NCBI GenBank assembly: GCA_001801815.1
Contig: MGXU01000001.1
Location: 186,001-250,000 of the forward strand
Length of the DNA stretch: 64,000 nt
Direction of reading: 5' to 3'
DNA from: Gammaproteobacteria bacterium RIFCSPHIGHO2_12_FULL_36_30
GTDB lineage: Bacteria; Pseudomonadota; Gammaproteobacteria; Coxiellales; Coxiellaceae
Shown here: in pieces, positions 46,973 to 56,714 of the stretch
Layout: each line of letters opens with the position of its first letter
Numbering within the stretch: position 1 is the first letter of the stretch
Made by a program: the position numbers and the translations under genes
Notes under the pieces: generated by a model
Told to the model about the DNA's origin: nothing
Databases searched by the model: none
Seen by the model: only the letters and a program-made list of their open reading frames with translations

Positions 46973-48362
46973 ATAATTTTTGAATTTGATCGAGACTCGT
47001 AATGTTATTACCCACTTCTTTTAATAGTTTTTCACTTTCATGTTTTGCATGCTCAACACCAAATTGATCAAAGGGATTAATGTTGAGTAAAAATGCAAGT
47101 GTGACGACAACATGTTCATAAAAAGCTAATAACGCGCCAACAGTTTTTAAATTTAATTTTTCTAGCACAAATAAATTCGCGCATTTTCCACCTGAGATTT
47201 TTTTTAATGGATCAACATCATCAACACCTTCGCGCAAAGTTTTAACTTGCGTTACACAATTTGCAACAACATTTGCCTGTTCTAAAGGCAAAATAAAATC
47301 AGCAAAAATGGGGTGTGTGCCTTGCATCATTAATTGTTGAAAACCATGCTGCGAATTTGTGCCGGCACTTCCAAATACAATTGGGCCTGTTGGATGCTGC
47401 GTAAGTTCGCCATGATTTGTCACGTGCTTTCCTAAACTTTCCATAAATAATTGCTGCAAATAATCTGGCAACGTTCGCAAACGATGTGCGTACGGCAAAA
47501 TGGTAACTGTTTTTAATTGTTCATTGGTTAGCGCATCATGCATCATCAACGCATACAAAATAGGCTTATTTTCGGCATTTTTTGCATGATAAAAATGATT
47601 ATCCATTTCGTGTGCGCCATCATGCATTTCATAAAACTTTTCAAATCCTAATGCAATTGCGCAAGATAATCCGACGGCAGACCAAATTGAATAACGTCCA
47701 CCCATCCATTCTGGAATAATTAATATTTGTGATTGCGGAATTTGATATACTTCATTTGCTAATGCGAAATTGCTGGTAATTGCAATCATATGTTTTGCCG
47801 GATCCAATTGATGATTCATCAACCATTGTTTTGCAACTTGCATATTTTCGACTGTTTCAAGCGTACGAAAAGATTTTGATGTGATGATCAATAAAGTATT
47901 TTTTGGAGATAATTTTTTTAATAGGGAATTAATTTGTGTAGCATCTAAATTTGATACAAAATGTACATTCGGCCCTGTTTTTTCATCTGCAAATGCTTCG
48001 CAAATTAATTTTGGACCTAAATCAGAACCACCGATTCCAATGTTAATCACATCAGTCACATCAAAAAACCACTGTTTTTCTCGAATAGAATTACTGATTT
48101 TCTTTATTTGTGCTAATGAATCTTGCACGAATTGACACGGCGCAGGATTTCGAAATTCAGTGTGCCAGGCTGCACGCTTTTCACTTTGATTGACAATCTC
48201 ACCATGAAATAATTTTTGTAAATATGTATCAAAATATTCTCGATTGAAGGATGACGGTAAAACAGTGTGTGCAAAGAAAAAAGAAATACCTGCGACAGAT
48301 TGAGTAGTTTGTACTTTTTCCATAACTGACATAGAATTTCTCATCCTGAAAAGATTTTTCAT
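46956..48362 (-). CDS. pgi: Glucose-6-phosphate isomerase
   Basis: 468 residues, shorter than the 549 of E. coli. NIGIGGSDLGP, the ITSKSFRTLET phosphate loop, GGRYSIWSAVGL and NSQHGFQQLM, plus the C-terminal QFGVEHAKH lysine region, are intact. Several Met codons near the N-terminus (residues 1, 7, 11, 14) leave the start uncertain. Feeds fructose 6-phosphate toward GDP-mannose and amino sugars. Divergent from galU by 33 bases. Confidence 0.93.
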   Translation of the reverse strand: MKNLFRMRNSMSVMEKVQTTQSVAGISFFFAHTVLPSSFNREYFDTYLQKLFHGEIVNQSEKRAAWHTEFRNPAPCQFVQDSLAQIKKISNSIREKQWFFDVTDVINIGIGGSDLGPKLICEAFADEKTGPNVHFVSNLDATQINSLLKKLSPKNTLLIITSKSFRTLETVENMQVAKQWLMNHQLDPAKHMIAITSNFALANEVYQIPQSQILIIPEWMGGRYSIWSAVGLSCAIALGFEKFYEMHDGAHEMDNHFYHAKNAENKPILYALMMHDALTNEQLKTVTILPYAHRLRTLPDYLQQLFMESLGKHVTNHGELTQHPTGPIVFGSAGTNSQHGFQQLMMQGTHPIFADFILPLEQANVVANCVTQVKTLREGVDDVDPLKKISGGKCANLFVLEKLNLKTVGALLAFYEHVVVTLAFLLNINPFDQFGVEHAKHESEKLLKEVGNNITSLDQIQKLFFYCE

Positions 48363-48395
48363 TTTACAGCGATTTAAAAAGTATGGAAACTAATT

Positions 48396-49277
48396 ATGAA
48401 AAAAATCAGAAAAGCTATTTTTCCAGTTGCAGGAATGGGCACACGATTTTTACCAGTCACTAAAGCCAGCCCAAAAGAAATGTTGCCTGTCGTTGATAAA
48501 CCACTTATTCAATACGCCGTGGAAGAAGCAATTGAAGCTGGCATCGAAGAAATGATTTTTATTACGAGTGGCGCGAAAAGAGCAATTGAAGATCATTTTG
48601 ATCGTAATTTTGAACTCGAAAAGTTGTTGCACGAAAAACAAAAGTTTAAGGCGCTTGCACAAATTCAACATTTATTACCTAAAAATATTAAAGTTGTTTA
48701 CAGTCGGCAATCCGAACCGCTCGGATTAGGTCATGCAATTTTATGCGCACAACATTTAATCGGTGATGAAGCATTTGCTGTTTTGCTGGCGGATGATTTA
48801 ATGTATCGCAATGGGCCACGTTGTTTAGCGCAAATGATAAATATTTATCATGATAAAAAAGTAGATGGTGTGCTCGCAATCGAAAAAATAAAAAAATCTG
48901 AAACAAATCAATATGGCATTGTTGTAATTGATGAACATGCGCGCGCACAAAGTATTGTTGAAAAACCAGCACCTGAAAATGCACCAAGTAATTTGGCAAT
49001 TGCAGGTCGTTATATTTTACCTGCAGCTATTTTTTCACATCTTGAAAATGCAGAAATGGGTGTTGGAAATGAAATTCAACTCACCGATGCAATTGCAAAA
49101 TTATTACCAACACATTATTTATTTGCACATGCTTTCGAGGGAAGACGTTATGATTGCGGCAGTAAAATAGGTTATGCGCAAGCAAATTTCGATTATATGT
49201 TGTGTGATTCAGAATTAGGAAAACAATTTGAAATGTGGGTGCAGGCACGATTAACAACAGTCTTAAATGAAGCTTGA
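48396..49277 (+). CDS. galU: UTP-glucose-1-phosphate uridylyltransferase
   Basis: Makes UDP-glucose for surface polysaccharide. 293 residues: IFPVAGMGTRFLPVTKASPKEMLP, FITSGAKRAIEDHFD, LADDLM, EKPAPENAPS and GRRYDCGSK. The last 85 bases lie antisense to the C-terminal extension of the AroB-like gene. Confidence 0.96.
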   Translation: MKKIRKAIFPVAGMGTRFLPVTKASPKEMLPVVDKPLIQYAVEEAIEAGIEEMIFITSGAKRAIEDHFDRNFELEKLLHEKQKFKALAQIQHLLPKNIKVVYSRQSEPLGLGHAILCAQHLIGDEAFAVLLADDLMYRNGPRCLAQMINIYHDKKVDGVLAIEKIKKSETNQYGIVVIDEHARAQSIVEKPAPENAPSNLAIAGRYILPAAIFSHLENAEMGVGNEIQLTDAIAKLLPTHYLFAHAFEGRRYDCGSKIGYAQANFDYMLCDSELGKQFEMWVQARLTTVLNEA

Positions 49278-50407
49278 ATCGCGAAAAATAATTTTTCATT
49301 CAGCTCAGATGAAATAAAATATAAATCACCAGCAGATTTTACCATTACAAATATAATATTATTTCCAATTGTTTTTTTATCTTGTTGGATGAACTGAATA
49401 ATATTATTAACATTTATATTGCGTAAATATAATAAAGTGTCATCAGTTATTAAATCAAAACATAATTTATTATATTCGACAAGATTATCTAAACTCAGCA
49501 ATCCGTATTTGTGACTTAATTCATTTGCAATCATCATGCCAATCACAACTGCTTGTCCATGCGAAATTTTATAATCAGATAAACTTTCAATAGCGTGACC
49601 AATTGTATGTCCGTAATTTAAACTACGACGATGACTAAATTCAAATTCATCTTCTTCAACAACAGATTTTTTAATGCAGAGCGATGACATAATTAAATTT
49701 TTAAAACTAGAAAATGATTTTATTTTTCCATCAATCACATTGTGACAATATAATTCAATAAAATAATTTCCACCAATAATGCAAGATTTTAATATTTCAG
49801 CTAAACCAGAATTAATATCGTCCTGAGGTAATGTTTTCAAAAAATAGGGATTAATATAAATTGCTGATGCAGGAAAAAATAATCCTAATTGATTTTTGAC
49901 ACCATGATAATTTACACTTGCTTTTCCGCCAATGCAGCTATCACACATTGACAATAATGTTGTTGGAAATTGCACGCATGAAATACCACGTTTATAAATA
50001 CCTGACGCAAATGCAGCGGTATCTTGAATTGTTCCGCCGCCAACTACAATTAATTCTTCGCTTTTAGTGAATTTATTTTTTTGCAGAAAATCTAGTATTT
50101 CTGTTACACCACCTAATGTCTTAAAGTTTTCACCTGCCTCTGCAATAAAAATTCTATTAGATTCAACATCTAAATTTGGCTGGTAAATATCAAAAATTTT
50201 TTTATCAATTATTAATAAATTTTTTTTATTTTTTTTTAATAATGTAGAAATAGTTCCAAAAGGATTATTGCTTTCTTCATGAGTCACAAGATATGGTTTT
50301 GGAATAGACTCAACAATAAATTGATTCGCATTCAGAAAATGTGTATCGCAAAAAAAATCTTTATTATCAATTGTAAATTTTATCTTTTTATTTTTATCTT
50401 GCGACAC
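49193..50407 (-). CDS. 3-dehydroquinate synthase family (AroB-like) sugar-phosphate cyclase
   Basis: About 404 residues from the GTG at 50407 (GAGG nine bases upstream); a longer ATG frame to 50452 runs into fcl. The family core is complete: GGGTIQDTAAFASG, FPTTLLSMCDSCIGGKASVN with the catalytic Lys, SGLAEILKSC, and metal-binding NYGHTIGHAIE and HGQAVVIGMM. A normal AroB would be about 360 residues; this has an N-terminal extension of roughly 45 and a 25-residue C-terminal tail antisense to galU. It could be the cell's only DHQ synthase (aroK lacks its usual partner) or a dedicated cyclase for the polysaccharide locus. I lean to DHQ-synthase activity because the GGK and KN motifs follow AroB, not DOI or EEV synthases. 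Confidence 0.8.
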   Translation of the reverse strand: MSQDKNKKIKFTIDNKDFFCDTHFLNANQFIVESIPKPYLVTHEESNNPFGTISTLLKKNKKNLLIIDKKIFDIYQPNLDVESNRIFIAEAGENFKTLGGVTEILDFLQKNKFTKSEELIVVGGGTIQDTAAFASGIYKRGISCVQFPTTLLSMCDSCIGGKASVNYHGVKNQLGLFFPASAIYINPYFLKTLPQDDINSGLAEILKSCIIGGNYFIELYCHNVIDGKIKSFSSFKNLIMSSLCIKKSVVEEDEFEFSHRRSLNYGHTIGHAIESLSDYKISHGQAVVIGMMIANELSHKYGLLSLDNLVEYNKLCFDLITDDTLLYLRNINVNNIIQFIQQDKKTIGNNIIFVMVKSAGDLYFISSELNEKLFFAIQASFKTVVNRACTHISNCFPNSESHNI

Positions 50408-51341
50408 TTTTACATGCCTCAGATTGCAAAAACCAATTATATGTTTGTGCAATACCTTCTGTTAAACTAATTTTTGCATGCCATCCTAATGCATTTATTT
50501 TTGTACTATCTAATAATTTTCTTGGTGTACCATCCGGCTTACCTGGATCAAACACTAAAAATCCTTGATAACCAATCACATCACAAATTGATTCTGCAAG
50601 TGCGTGAATAGTGACTTCTTGTCCCGAGCCTATATTCACCATATCAAGATCATTCTTTTGCTGCATTACAAATAAACATGCGTCAGCCATATCATCAACG
50701 TGCAAAAATTCACGGCGAGGATTTCCTGTTCCCCAAATACAAACAGAAGCATCATTATTTTCCTTTGCCGTGTGAATTTTTCGTATTAATGCAGGCAATA
50801 CATGTGATTCTTGTAAATCAAAATTATCATGCGGACCGTATAAATTAGTTGGCATAACAGAAATAAAATCTGTGGTGTATTGTTTATTATAGGCTTCACA
50901 CATTTTAATACCGGCAATTTTTGCAATTGCATAAGGCTCATTGGTTTGCTCTAAATATCCACTGAGCAAATCAGTTTCTTGCATAGGCTGTTTACAGTCT
51001 CTCGGATAAATACAAGAACTTCCTAAAAATAATAAACGTTTTACACTGTACTTTCGCGCAGCTTCAATAACATTTAATTGAATTGCTAAATTTTGATAAA
51101 TAAAATCTGCGCGATAAATATCATTCGCATATATTCCACCCACTTTTGCTGCTGATAGAAATACATATTCTGGTTTTTGTACAGAAAAAAAATTGTCGAC
51201 TGATTGTTGATGTGTTAAATCTAATTCCGCATGTGTTTTTAATATTAAATTATTAAAACCTTTATTTTTTAAGTGTCGCAAAAGTGCAGAGCCCACCAAG
51301 CCTCTATGACCTGCAACATAAATTTTGCTCGATTTTTCCAT
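50394..51341 (-). CDS. fcl: GDP-L-fucose synthase
   Basis: Epimerase/reductase that converts the Gmd product GDP-4-keto-6-deoxymannose into GDP-L-fucose. 315 residues. NADP-binding GHRGLVGSALL, FLGSSCIYP, catalytic Tyr-Lys in NEPYAIAKIAG, MPTNLYGPHDNF, and REFLHVDDMA. Very close in layout to E. coli Fcl/WcaG. Gmd itself is 8 kb away in the same locus. Confidence 0.95.
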   Translation of the reverse strand: MEKSSKIYVAGHRGLVGSALLRHLKNKGFNNLILKTHAELDLTHQQSVDNFFSVQKPEYVFLSAAKVGGIYANDIYRADFIYQNLAIQLNVIEAARKYSVKRLLFLGSSCIYPRDCKQPMQETDLLSGYLEQTNEPYAIAKIAGIKMCEAYNKQYTTDFISVMPTNLYGPHDNFDLQESHVLPALIRKIHTAKENNDASVCIWGTGNPRREFLHVDDMADACLFVMQQKNDLDMVNIGSGQEVTIHALAESICDVIGYQGFLVFDPGKPDGTPRKLLDSTKINALGWHAKISLTEGIAQTYNWFLQSEACKSVAR

Positions 51342-51444
51342 GTAAACAGTCTGCTGTAATTAAAACTGGCGTTAGTGTATTATGAGCAACAATTTTTCAC
51401 AACTTTTTATAATACTACGGAAAATAAATGGGTGCGGTTACTGC

Positions 51445-52368
51445 ATGAAACTATTAACACAAAAAAATCCCATTATTCGTTTTTTGTACCCTCGTCTTGG
51501 AAAATTACACCAACATTCACCTAAACCATTTGTTATTCCGAAAAGCTATTACAGACCAAAACCACTTTCTCTTTTTCCAAAAATATCTATAGTTACTCCT
51601 TCTTTTAATCAAGGTATTTTTTTGGAAAAAACTATTTTGAGTGTTGTTCAACAAAAATATCCGGATATAGAATTTATTATTCAAGATGGTGAATCAAAAG
51701 ATAACTCAGTTGAAGTTATAAAAAAATATCAAGATCGATTGAATTTTTGGGAATCAAAAAAAGATAATGGCCAATCTCATGCGATTAATTTGGGATTTAC
51801 GCACAGTAGTGGTGACATCATGGCGTATTTAAATTCTGATGACTTGTTATTACCTGGCACACTTAATTATGTTGCGCATTATTTTGAAACACATCCTGAT
51901 GTAGATGTTGTGTATGGCCATCGAATTGTAATTGATGAAAATAATTTTGAGGTGGGTCGTTGGATTTTGCCACCACATTCTAATGAGATGTTAGATTGGA
52001 TTGATTTTGTTCCACAAGAAACATTATTTTGGCGTCGTAAAATATGGAATAAAGCTGGCGGGTTTATTGACGAAAATTTTCAATTTGCAATGGACTGGGA
52101 TTTATTATTACGTTTTAAGAATGCTGGCGCAAACTTTGCGAGATTACCGCGTTTTTTAGGCGCATTTCGTGTGCACTCACTTCAAAAAACATCTTCGCAG
52201 ATGAATGAAACGGGTTTCAAAGAAATGACTGCGCTTCGTTTACGTTCACATAATCGTGTTGTATCACAGTCAGAAATCAAACGAAAAATGATTCCTTATT
52301 TTCTAAAGCATATCGTTTATCATAAACTTCATCGATTAAAAAATATTTTCATTACTAATAAAATTTAA
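51445..52368 (+). CDS. Family 2 glycosyltransferase
   Basis: About 307 residues from the ATG at 51445; an upstream ATG (51382) adds 21 residues that fit the family less well. GT-A fold: SIVTPSFNQGIFLEKTILSV, IIQDGESKDNS, the DxD-like LNSDDLLLP and AMDWDLLLRF. Membrane-peripheral enzyme, probably adding a sugar to the O-unit. Twelve bases before the next gene. Confidence 0.88.
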   Translation: MKLLTQKNPIIRFLYPRLGKLHQHSPKPFVIPKSYYRPKPLSLFPKISIVTPSFNQGIFLEKTILSVVQQKYPDIEFIIQDGESKDNSVEVIKKYQDRLNFWESKKDNGQSHAINLGFTHSSGDIMAYLNSDDLLLPGTLNYVAHYFETHPDVDVVYGHRIVIDENNFEVGRWILPPHSNEMLDWIDFVPQETLFWRRKIWNKAGGFIDENFQFAMDWDLLLRFKNAGANFARLPRFLGAFRVHSLQKTSSQMNETGFKEMTALRLRSHNRVVSQSEIKRKMIPYFLKHIVYHKLHRLKNIFITNKI

Positions 52369-52380
52369 TATAGGAATCAC

Positions 52381-54048
52381 ATGAAAAAAAATATTTTGTT
52401 TTATTCTCTCGTTTTTGCACTAATTATTTTTCAATTTATTTTATTTAATCATTATGTGCATGCAGCTATTGTTGATTTTTATCCAACTAATTTTGATCAG
52501 CAATCTTATCTGACAACATGTTATGCTCTTTATGAATCTATAAAACACGCTGGGATTTGGCATGGGTTTTTGAATGGTCCGGTTTTATCAACTGGTTTTT
52601 TATTTCCAATTCAAACTGTTCTTTTTTTTCTGTTGGTTGGCGCATCTCGCTTTCATGCATTGTTAATTAATTTTATTTATTTTGCAGCCATGCAAATTTT
52701 TATTGTTTCTGTTTGTAAAAAACTACTCAATAACTTTTCAATTCCGCTTATTCTACTGGGATTTTTGCTCGTTGTTAACGTACCATTTCTTGTGCCGGGT
52801 GGTCTCGCTGATTTTCGTATGGATTTTATTGCATTCTGTCTTTATGGCATTGTGATCACCTGCATCCTTCGTTCTGATATATTTTTAAATAAGCGGTGGG
52901 CGATATTAGCGGCATTTCTTACAGTACTTTTAGTATTAACTCGCACAATCACCGCAGTTTATTTTACAGGCATCATCTTTTTTATTTTTCTTTATTTGTT
53001 TATTTCTTATTTTTATTACACGAAAGATGCTTTTCAAAAAATGCAATCTTTTATTCGTATTAAAAATTTGACTTGGTATACATCTATCATAGCAATAATG
53101 AGTATTCCAGTAATGTGGCTTAACAGAATTGCACTTTATAATTATTATGTAGTTGGACACATCACAGGAAAAGAAAAATATATTCGTGCAGCACTTTCTG
53201 GCACCACATCTACTTGGGCAAGCTTAACCTATTACCCGCGAACGCTGTGTAATTATAACTTTAGTTTTCGCGCAATTATTTGTTATGCAGTATTATTTTT
53301 AGCGATTTTTGTATTACGATTTATTCAAAAGCAAAACAGCGATTCCCACCGATTATCAAATAACCCTATTCACAAACCAATCACATTTTATTTTCTGTTA
53401 GTCTCTATTCTTTTTCCGATGATTGCTTTAACAGCTGACATGCAAAAATCTTTTCTTGTCGCAAGCGTATTAATCACACCAATATTGTGGATATTAATTC
53501 TCATATTTTCACGTATGTCTGAAAAATTATCTGCATCAGTGAAACAACGTGCTTTGCCGATTCTAGCAACAGTTATTGTATTATTTGCTTGCGTCTACCA
53601 AATTCATGCCTATTGTTCTAGATCAAAATTGTCACCTGAAAGAAAATATGCATTAAATCAACTGACAAAAATGTATTTGCAAGTGGGTGATTATGCTGTT
53701 GCGCATCATTGGTCACAAGTAAAATTATCAGTTGATCAAGTTGATGATCGATTAACGAATGGTGATTTAATCGTTATCTATTATGAAAAGAGAAAAATAT
53801 TGTTGAATGTTGGAACTAATTTAGGTGGTTCTATTTTTGCTGTTGATAAAAAACAAGCTTTACAAGAATTAAATGCTAGCAATGTTGTGATTTTTGATTT
53901 AAATCATAACCCCGGCAATATTGGGTTTCCATTAAATGCCTCTGTCGATAAATTAAAACCAATATTAATCCCTTATCTTTATTCTCATTTTCATTTATTA
54001 AAAAAATATCGTATTGGTAAACAAATTTTTGGTGTATTTGTAAAATGA
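52381..54048 (+). CDS. Polytopic membrane protein, probable glycosyltransferase (GT39/ArnT-like)
   Basis: 555 residues, about ten membrane helices and a C-terminal soluble segment of about 140 residues. The first periplasmic loop holds FDQQSYLTTCYAL; an Asp at this place is typical of GT-C enzymes using lipid-linked sugars. Overall similarity is weak, so transferase activity is inferred from size, topology and neighbours. Ends with an ATGA overlap to the next glycosyltransferase. Confidence 0.6.
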   Translation: MKKNILFYSLVFALIIFQFILFNHYVHAAIVDFYPTNFDQQSYLTTCYALYESIKHAGIWHGFLNGPVLSTGFLFPIQTVLFFLLVGASRFHALLINFIYFAAMQIFIVSVCKKLLNNFSIPLILLGFLLVVNVPFLVPGGLADFRMDFIAFCLYGIVITCILRSDIFLNKRWAILAAFLTVLLVLTRTITAVYFTGIIFFIFLYLFISYFYYTKDAFQKMQSFIRIKNLTWYTSIIAIMSIPVMWLNRIALYNYYVVGHITGKEKYIRAALSGTTSTWASLTYYPRTLCNYNFSFRAIICYAVLFLAIFVLRFIQKQNSDSHRLSNNPIHKPITFYFLLVSILFPMIALTADMQKSFLVASVLITPILWILILIFSRMSEKLSASVKQRALPILATVIVLFACVYQIHAYCSRSKLSPERKYALNQLTKMYLQVGDYAVAHHWSQVKLSVDQVDDRLTNGDLIVIYYEKRKILLNVGTNLGGSIFAVDKKQALQELNASNVVIFDLNHNPGNIGFPLNASVDKLKPILIPYLYSHFHLLKKYRIGKQIFGVFVK

Positions 54049-54938
54049 GATATGATATCAGCATTATTACACCTTCTTTTAATCAAGGAAAATTCATAGA
54101 GCGAACGATTAAGAGTGTGCTGGATCAGCATATGTCTAATCTACAATATTTGGTTATAGATGGCGGCAGTACTGACGAGACGGTTTCTATTTTAAATAAA
54201 TATCCTGCGATTAAATATGTATCAGAAAAAGATAACGGTCAAACTAATGCTTTAAATAAAGGATTTAAAGAATCGTCTGGTGACATTATTGGTTGGCTGA
54301 ATTCTGATGATGTTTATTTTCCCGAAACACTCACCACTGTTTTAGATTTTTTTCAGAAACATCCCGATGTAGATATATTATATGGTGATGCATATTACAT
54401 TGATGAGCACGATCAATTTATTCGTTATTACCCAACAGAAAAATGGTCTTTGAAAAATTTAATGGATCGCTGTTTTATTTCTCAACCATCCGTTTTTTTT
54501 AGAAGAGCATTGTTTGAAAAATATGGTTTTTTAGATGAAAACTTACACTTCTGTATGGATTATGAATATTGGCTGCGACTAGCGTCTCGCGGCGCAACAT
54601 TTTCTTATTTACCAAAAGTGTTGTCAGCAACACGACTACATAGACAATCGAAAACGATTGCAAGTTCGATAAAAGCGCATGAAGAACAGATTCGGATGAT
54701 TGCTCAATATCAACGTTATATTCCTATGCGCATGATAGTTAGTCTTTCAAAATCATTAATGCAGTCTAAAATAAAAAATAAAATATTATTTTTAATTTTT
54801 GTCGCCTGTCAAAGTATTTATTTTGCCTTTAAATATAATGGTTTTTTTCACGGCATATTTAATTGTTTTTTCATGCCAAAAATAGCATACAACTATATTC
54901 GTACTCATTTCTGTGCGACGCTTTCAGCAAAAAAGTAG
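54045..54938 (+). CDS. Family 2 glycosyltransferase
   Basis: 297 residues; SIITPSFNQGKFIERTIKSV, VIDGGSTDETV, WLNSDDVYFP, FCMDYEYWLRL. Clearly paralogous to the enzyme at 51.4 kb (same phrase order). C-terminal hydrophobic patch near 240-265 may bind the membrane. Overlaps the convergent membrane protein gene by 15 bases. Confidence 0.9.
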   Translation: MRYDISIITPSFNQGKFIERTIKSVLDQHMSNLQYLVIDGGSTDETVSILNKYPAIKYVSEKDNGQTNALNKGFKESSGDIIGWLNSDDVYFPETLTTVLDFFQKHPDVDILYGDAYYIDEHDQFIRYYPTEKWSLKNLMDRCFISQPSVFFRRALFEKYGFLDENLHFCMDYEYWLRLASRGATFSYLPKVLSATRLHRQSKTIASSIKAHEEQIRMIAQYQRYIPMRMIVSLSKSLMQSKIKNKILFLIFVACQSIYFAFKYNGFFHGIFNCFFMPKIAYNYIRTHFCATLSAKK

Positions 54939-56714
54939 TTGGTATTGATTAGTTTTATTTATTACTCTGCAAGTTAGCGGAACAGGATCTGATCTCAACA
55001 CTAAATAATAATGCGACTTCTTAATTGTTGGCGCAGACCAAGGTCGATATCCCATGATCGACTTCCATGCTTTAGGTGTCCACTCTAAATGCATTGGTCG
55101 ATATCCAAAATCTATTAAAATTGGAAGGGCATGTGTGACATCATGAATATTAATAATGATATGATGGCCATTCATTTTTTTAGCAAGCACATTCATCTTC
55201 GGTTCAGAAAATTGCAAACTGCGAACGCTTGACCGTGTAAAATGATCTGCGGTTTGGATAAATTGCGGAATATGTATTGCAATAAAAAACGATACTAAAT
55301 AAAAAAACAATTTCGCTCTTTTGTGATTTTCAAAAAATAAATTATCTGAGAGATAAACAAATCCTGTTAATATTAATGGGAAAAAAATCCCGGTAAATTC
55401 ATAAACGGACCATATTGCATTTAAAATCCACATGATAAAAAGCAAAATCAGCGGTGAAAATAATATTGTGATAGCTATTACGTTGCGCCTTTTCACAGAA
55501 ATAAATAATGCGGTTATAAAAAAAACCGCGCTTAAAACTAAAGTAATAATTGATGCTGTGTGACTATACCAAATAAGAATTTTGGCATGATGTAGTTCTG
55601 AGCTCTCAAATAACTGTTGCCACAGCGACGCCCAAGTTTCATTTAAACCGCCAAAACCAATAGCAAATGGTCGTGACAATCCACCTGTTGTTGCAACTGC
55701 AATCACTATCGATAAAACAGTACAATAAAAAATATCACGCTGTTTGTATAATTTTTCAAAAAAATATTTTTCTTTTGAAAAAATAATATCTGTCAGCATG
55801 TACACACCAATAATCAAGGCGAGCATTAATGCGGTCACAGTTCCCGGATAACAAGTTGAAACTGCACAGGTTAAAACGGCTAATAGTGCGACAGTAGATG
55901 ATTCTATTTTTTTATTAGCGGAACGAAGATACAATCCAACTAAAAAAATAACAGCGGGATAATCGACTATTTTTCCAAGATATCCACTGCGACTTAAATC
56001 AAACCAATAAGAAATTATTAATCCAATTGTGAGTAAAATAAAAGTCTTCGCACTTCTAGAATAAACAGCGCTAACACCTAAAATTCCTGCAACAAGTATA
56101 ATGGAGCTTGCATTATCATAAGTGAACATTCCAGATTGTTGTTGAATCCAAGAAATAAATGCGAGCAAATAATAAGTTCCAAATCGTGGATCATTCTGAA
56201 AACAAAGGTTAGCCCAACTTTGATAGGGAACGCTGGGGCTAGCGATGGGCGGATTATTTACCATATGTAAACGAATCCAGTCAGCAACTTGCACATAACC
56301 CAACTGATCTGTTCCATTCATAAATAAAAATCCATGATGGCCAAAATAAATTGAGGTGTAATTAATTAAATAAGTTAAAAGTAAGATGACACAAAGAACA
56401 AAAATAGATAATGAATAATTAATTTTAAATGGCCATGGTTTTATAATGATTAAAGAAATAATGGTGAATATACTAAAAGTAATTATTGTTAGTGTTGCTG
56501 CTAACCAAAAAGGAAATGCAACAACGCTATATAATCCTGCAATTCCCAATGCAGTTATTAAAATGCCAGTTAAAGGTGCGGCCAATAATGGACTAAATAT
56601 TTTTTCTCGGAAAGGTAATATTACAAATCCACCTAATAATGAAAATAGCCCAAGGAAAAAAGAAACCCATAAAAATTCAAACAAAAACATCGTAATATGT
56701 TGCATTAACATCAT
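54924..56714 (-). CDS. Polytopic membrane protein of polysaccharide locus
   Basis: 596 residues with about 13 membrane helices and short loops; the C-terminal 90 residues are soluble. No family motif that I can name. A flippase, polymerase or GT-C transferase would all fit topology and context; nothing in the sequence decides. Start overlaps the GT4-like gene by four bases (ATGA). Confidence 0.65.
   Translation of the reverse strand: MMLMQHITMFLFEFLWVSFFLGLFSLLGGFVILPFREKIFSPLLAAPLTGILITALGIAGLYSVVAFPFWLAATLTIITFSIFTIISLIIIKPWPFKINYSLSIFVLCVILLLTYLINYTSIYFGHHGFLFMNGTDQLGYVQVADWIRLHMVNNPPIASPSVPYQSWANLCFQNDPRFGTYYLLAFISWIQQQSGMFTYDNASSIILVAGILGVSAVYSRSAKTFILLTIGLIISYWFDLSRSGYLGKIVDYPAVIFLVGLYLRSANKKIESSTVALLAVLTCAVSTCYPGTVTALMLALIIGVYMLTDIIFSKEKYFFEKLYKQRDIFYCTVLSIVIAVATTGGLSRPFAIGFGGLNETWASLWQQLFESSELHHAKILIWYSHTASIITLVLSAVFFITALFISVKRRNVIAITILFSPLILLFIMWILNAIWSVYEFTGIFFPLILTGFVYLSDNLFFENHKRAKLFFYLVSFFIAIHIPQFIQTADHFTRSSVRSLQFSEPKMNVLAKKMNGHHIIINIHDVTHALPILIDFGYRPMHLEWTPKAWKSIMGYRPWSAPTIKKSHYYLVLRSDPVPLTCRVINKTNQYQLLFC

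Noticed and set aside
49193-50407. 2-deoxy-scyllo-inosose or 2-epi-5-epi-valiolone synthase
   Set aside because: The IGGKASVN and KNQLG phrases follow DHQ synthase, whereas those enzymes typically have altered residues at the GGK position.
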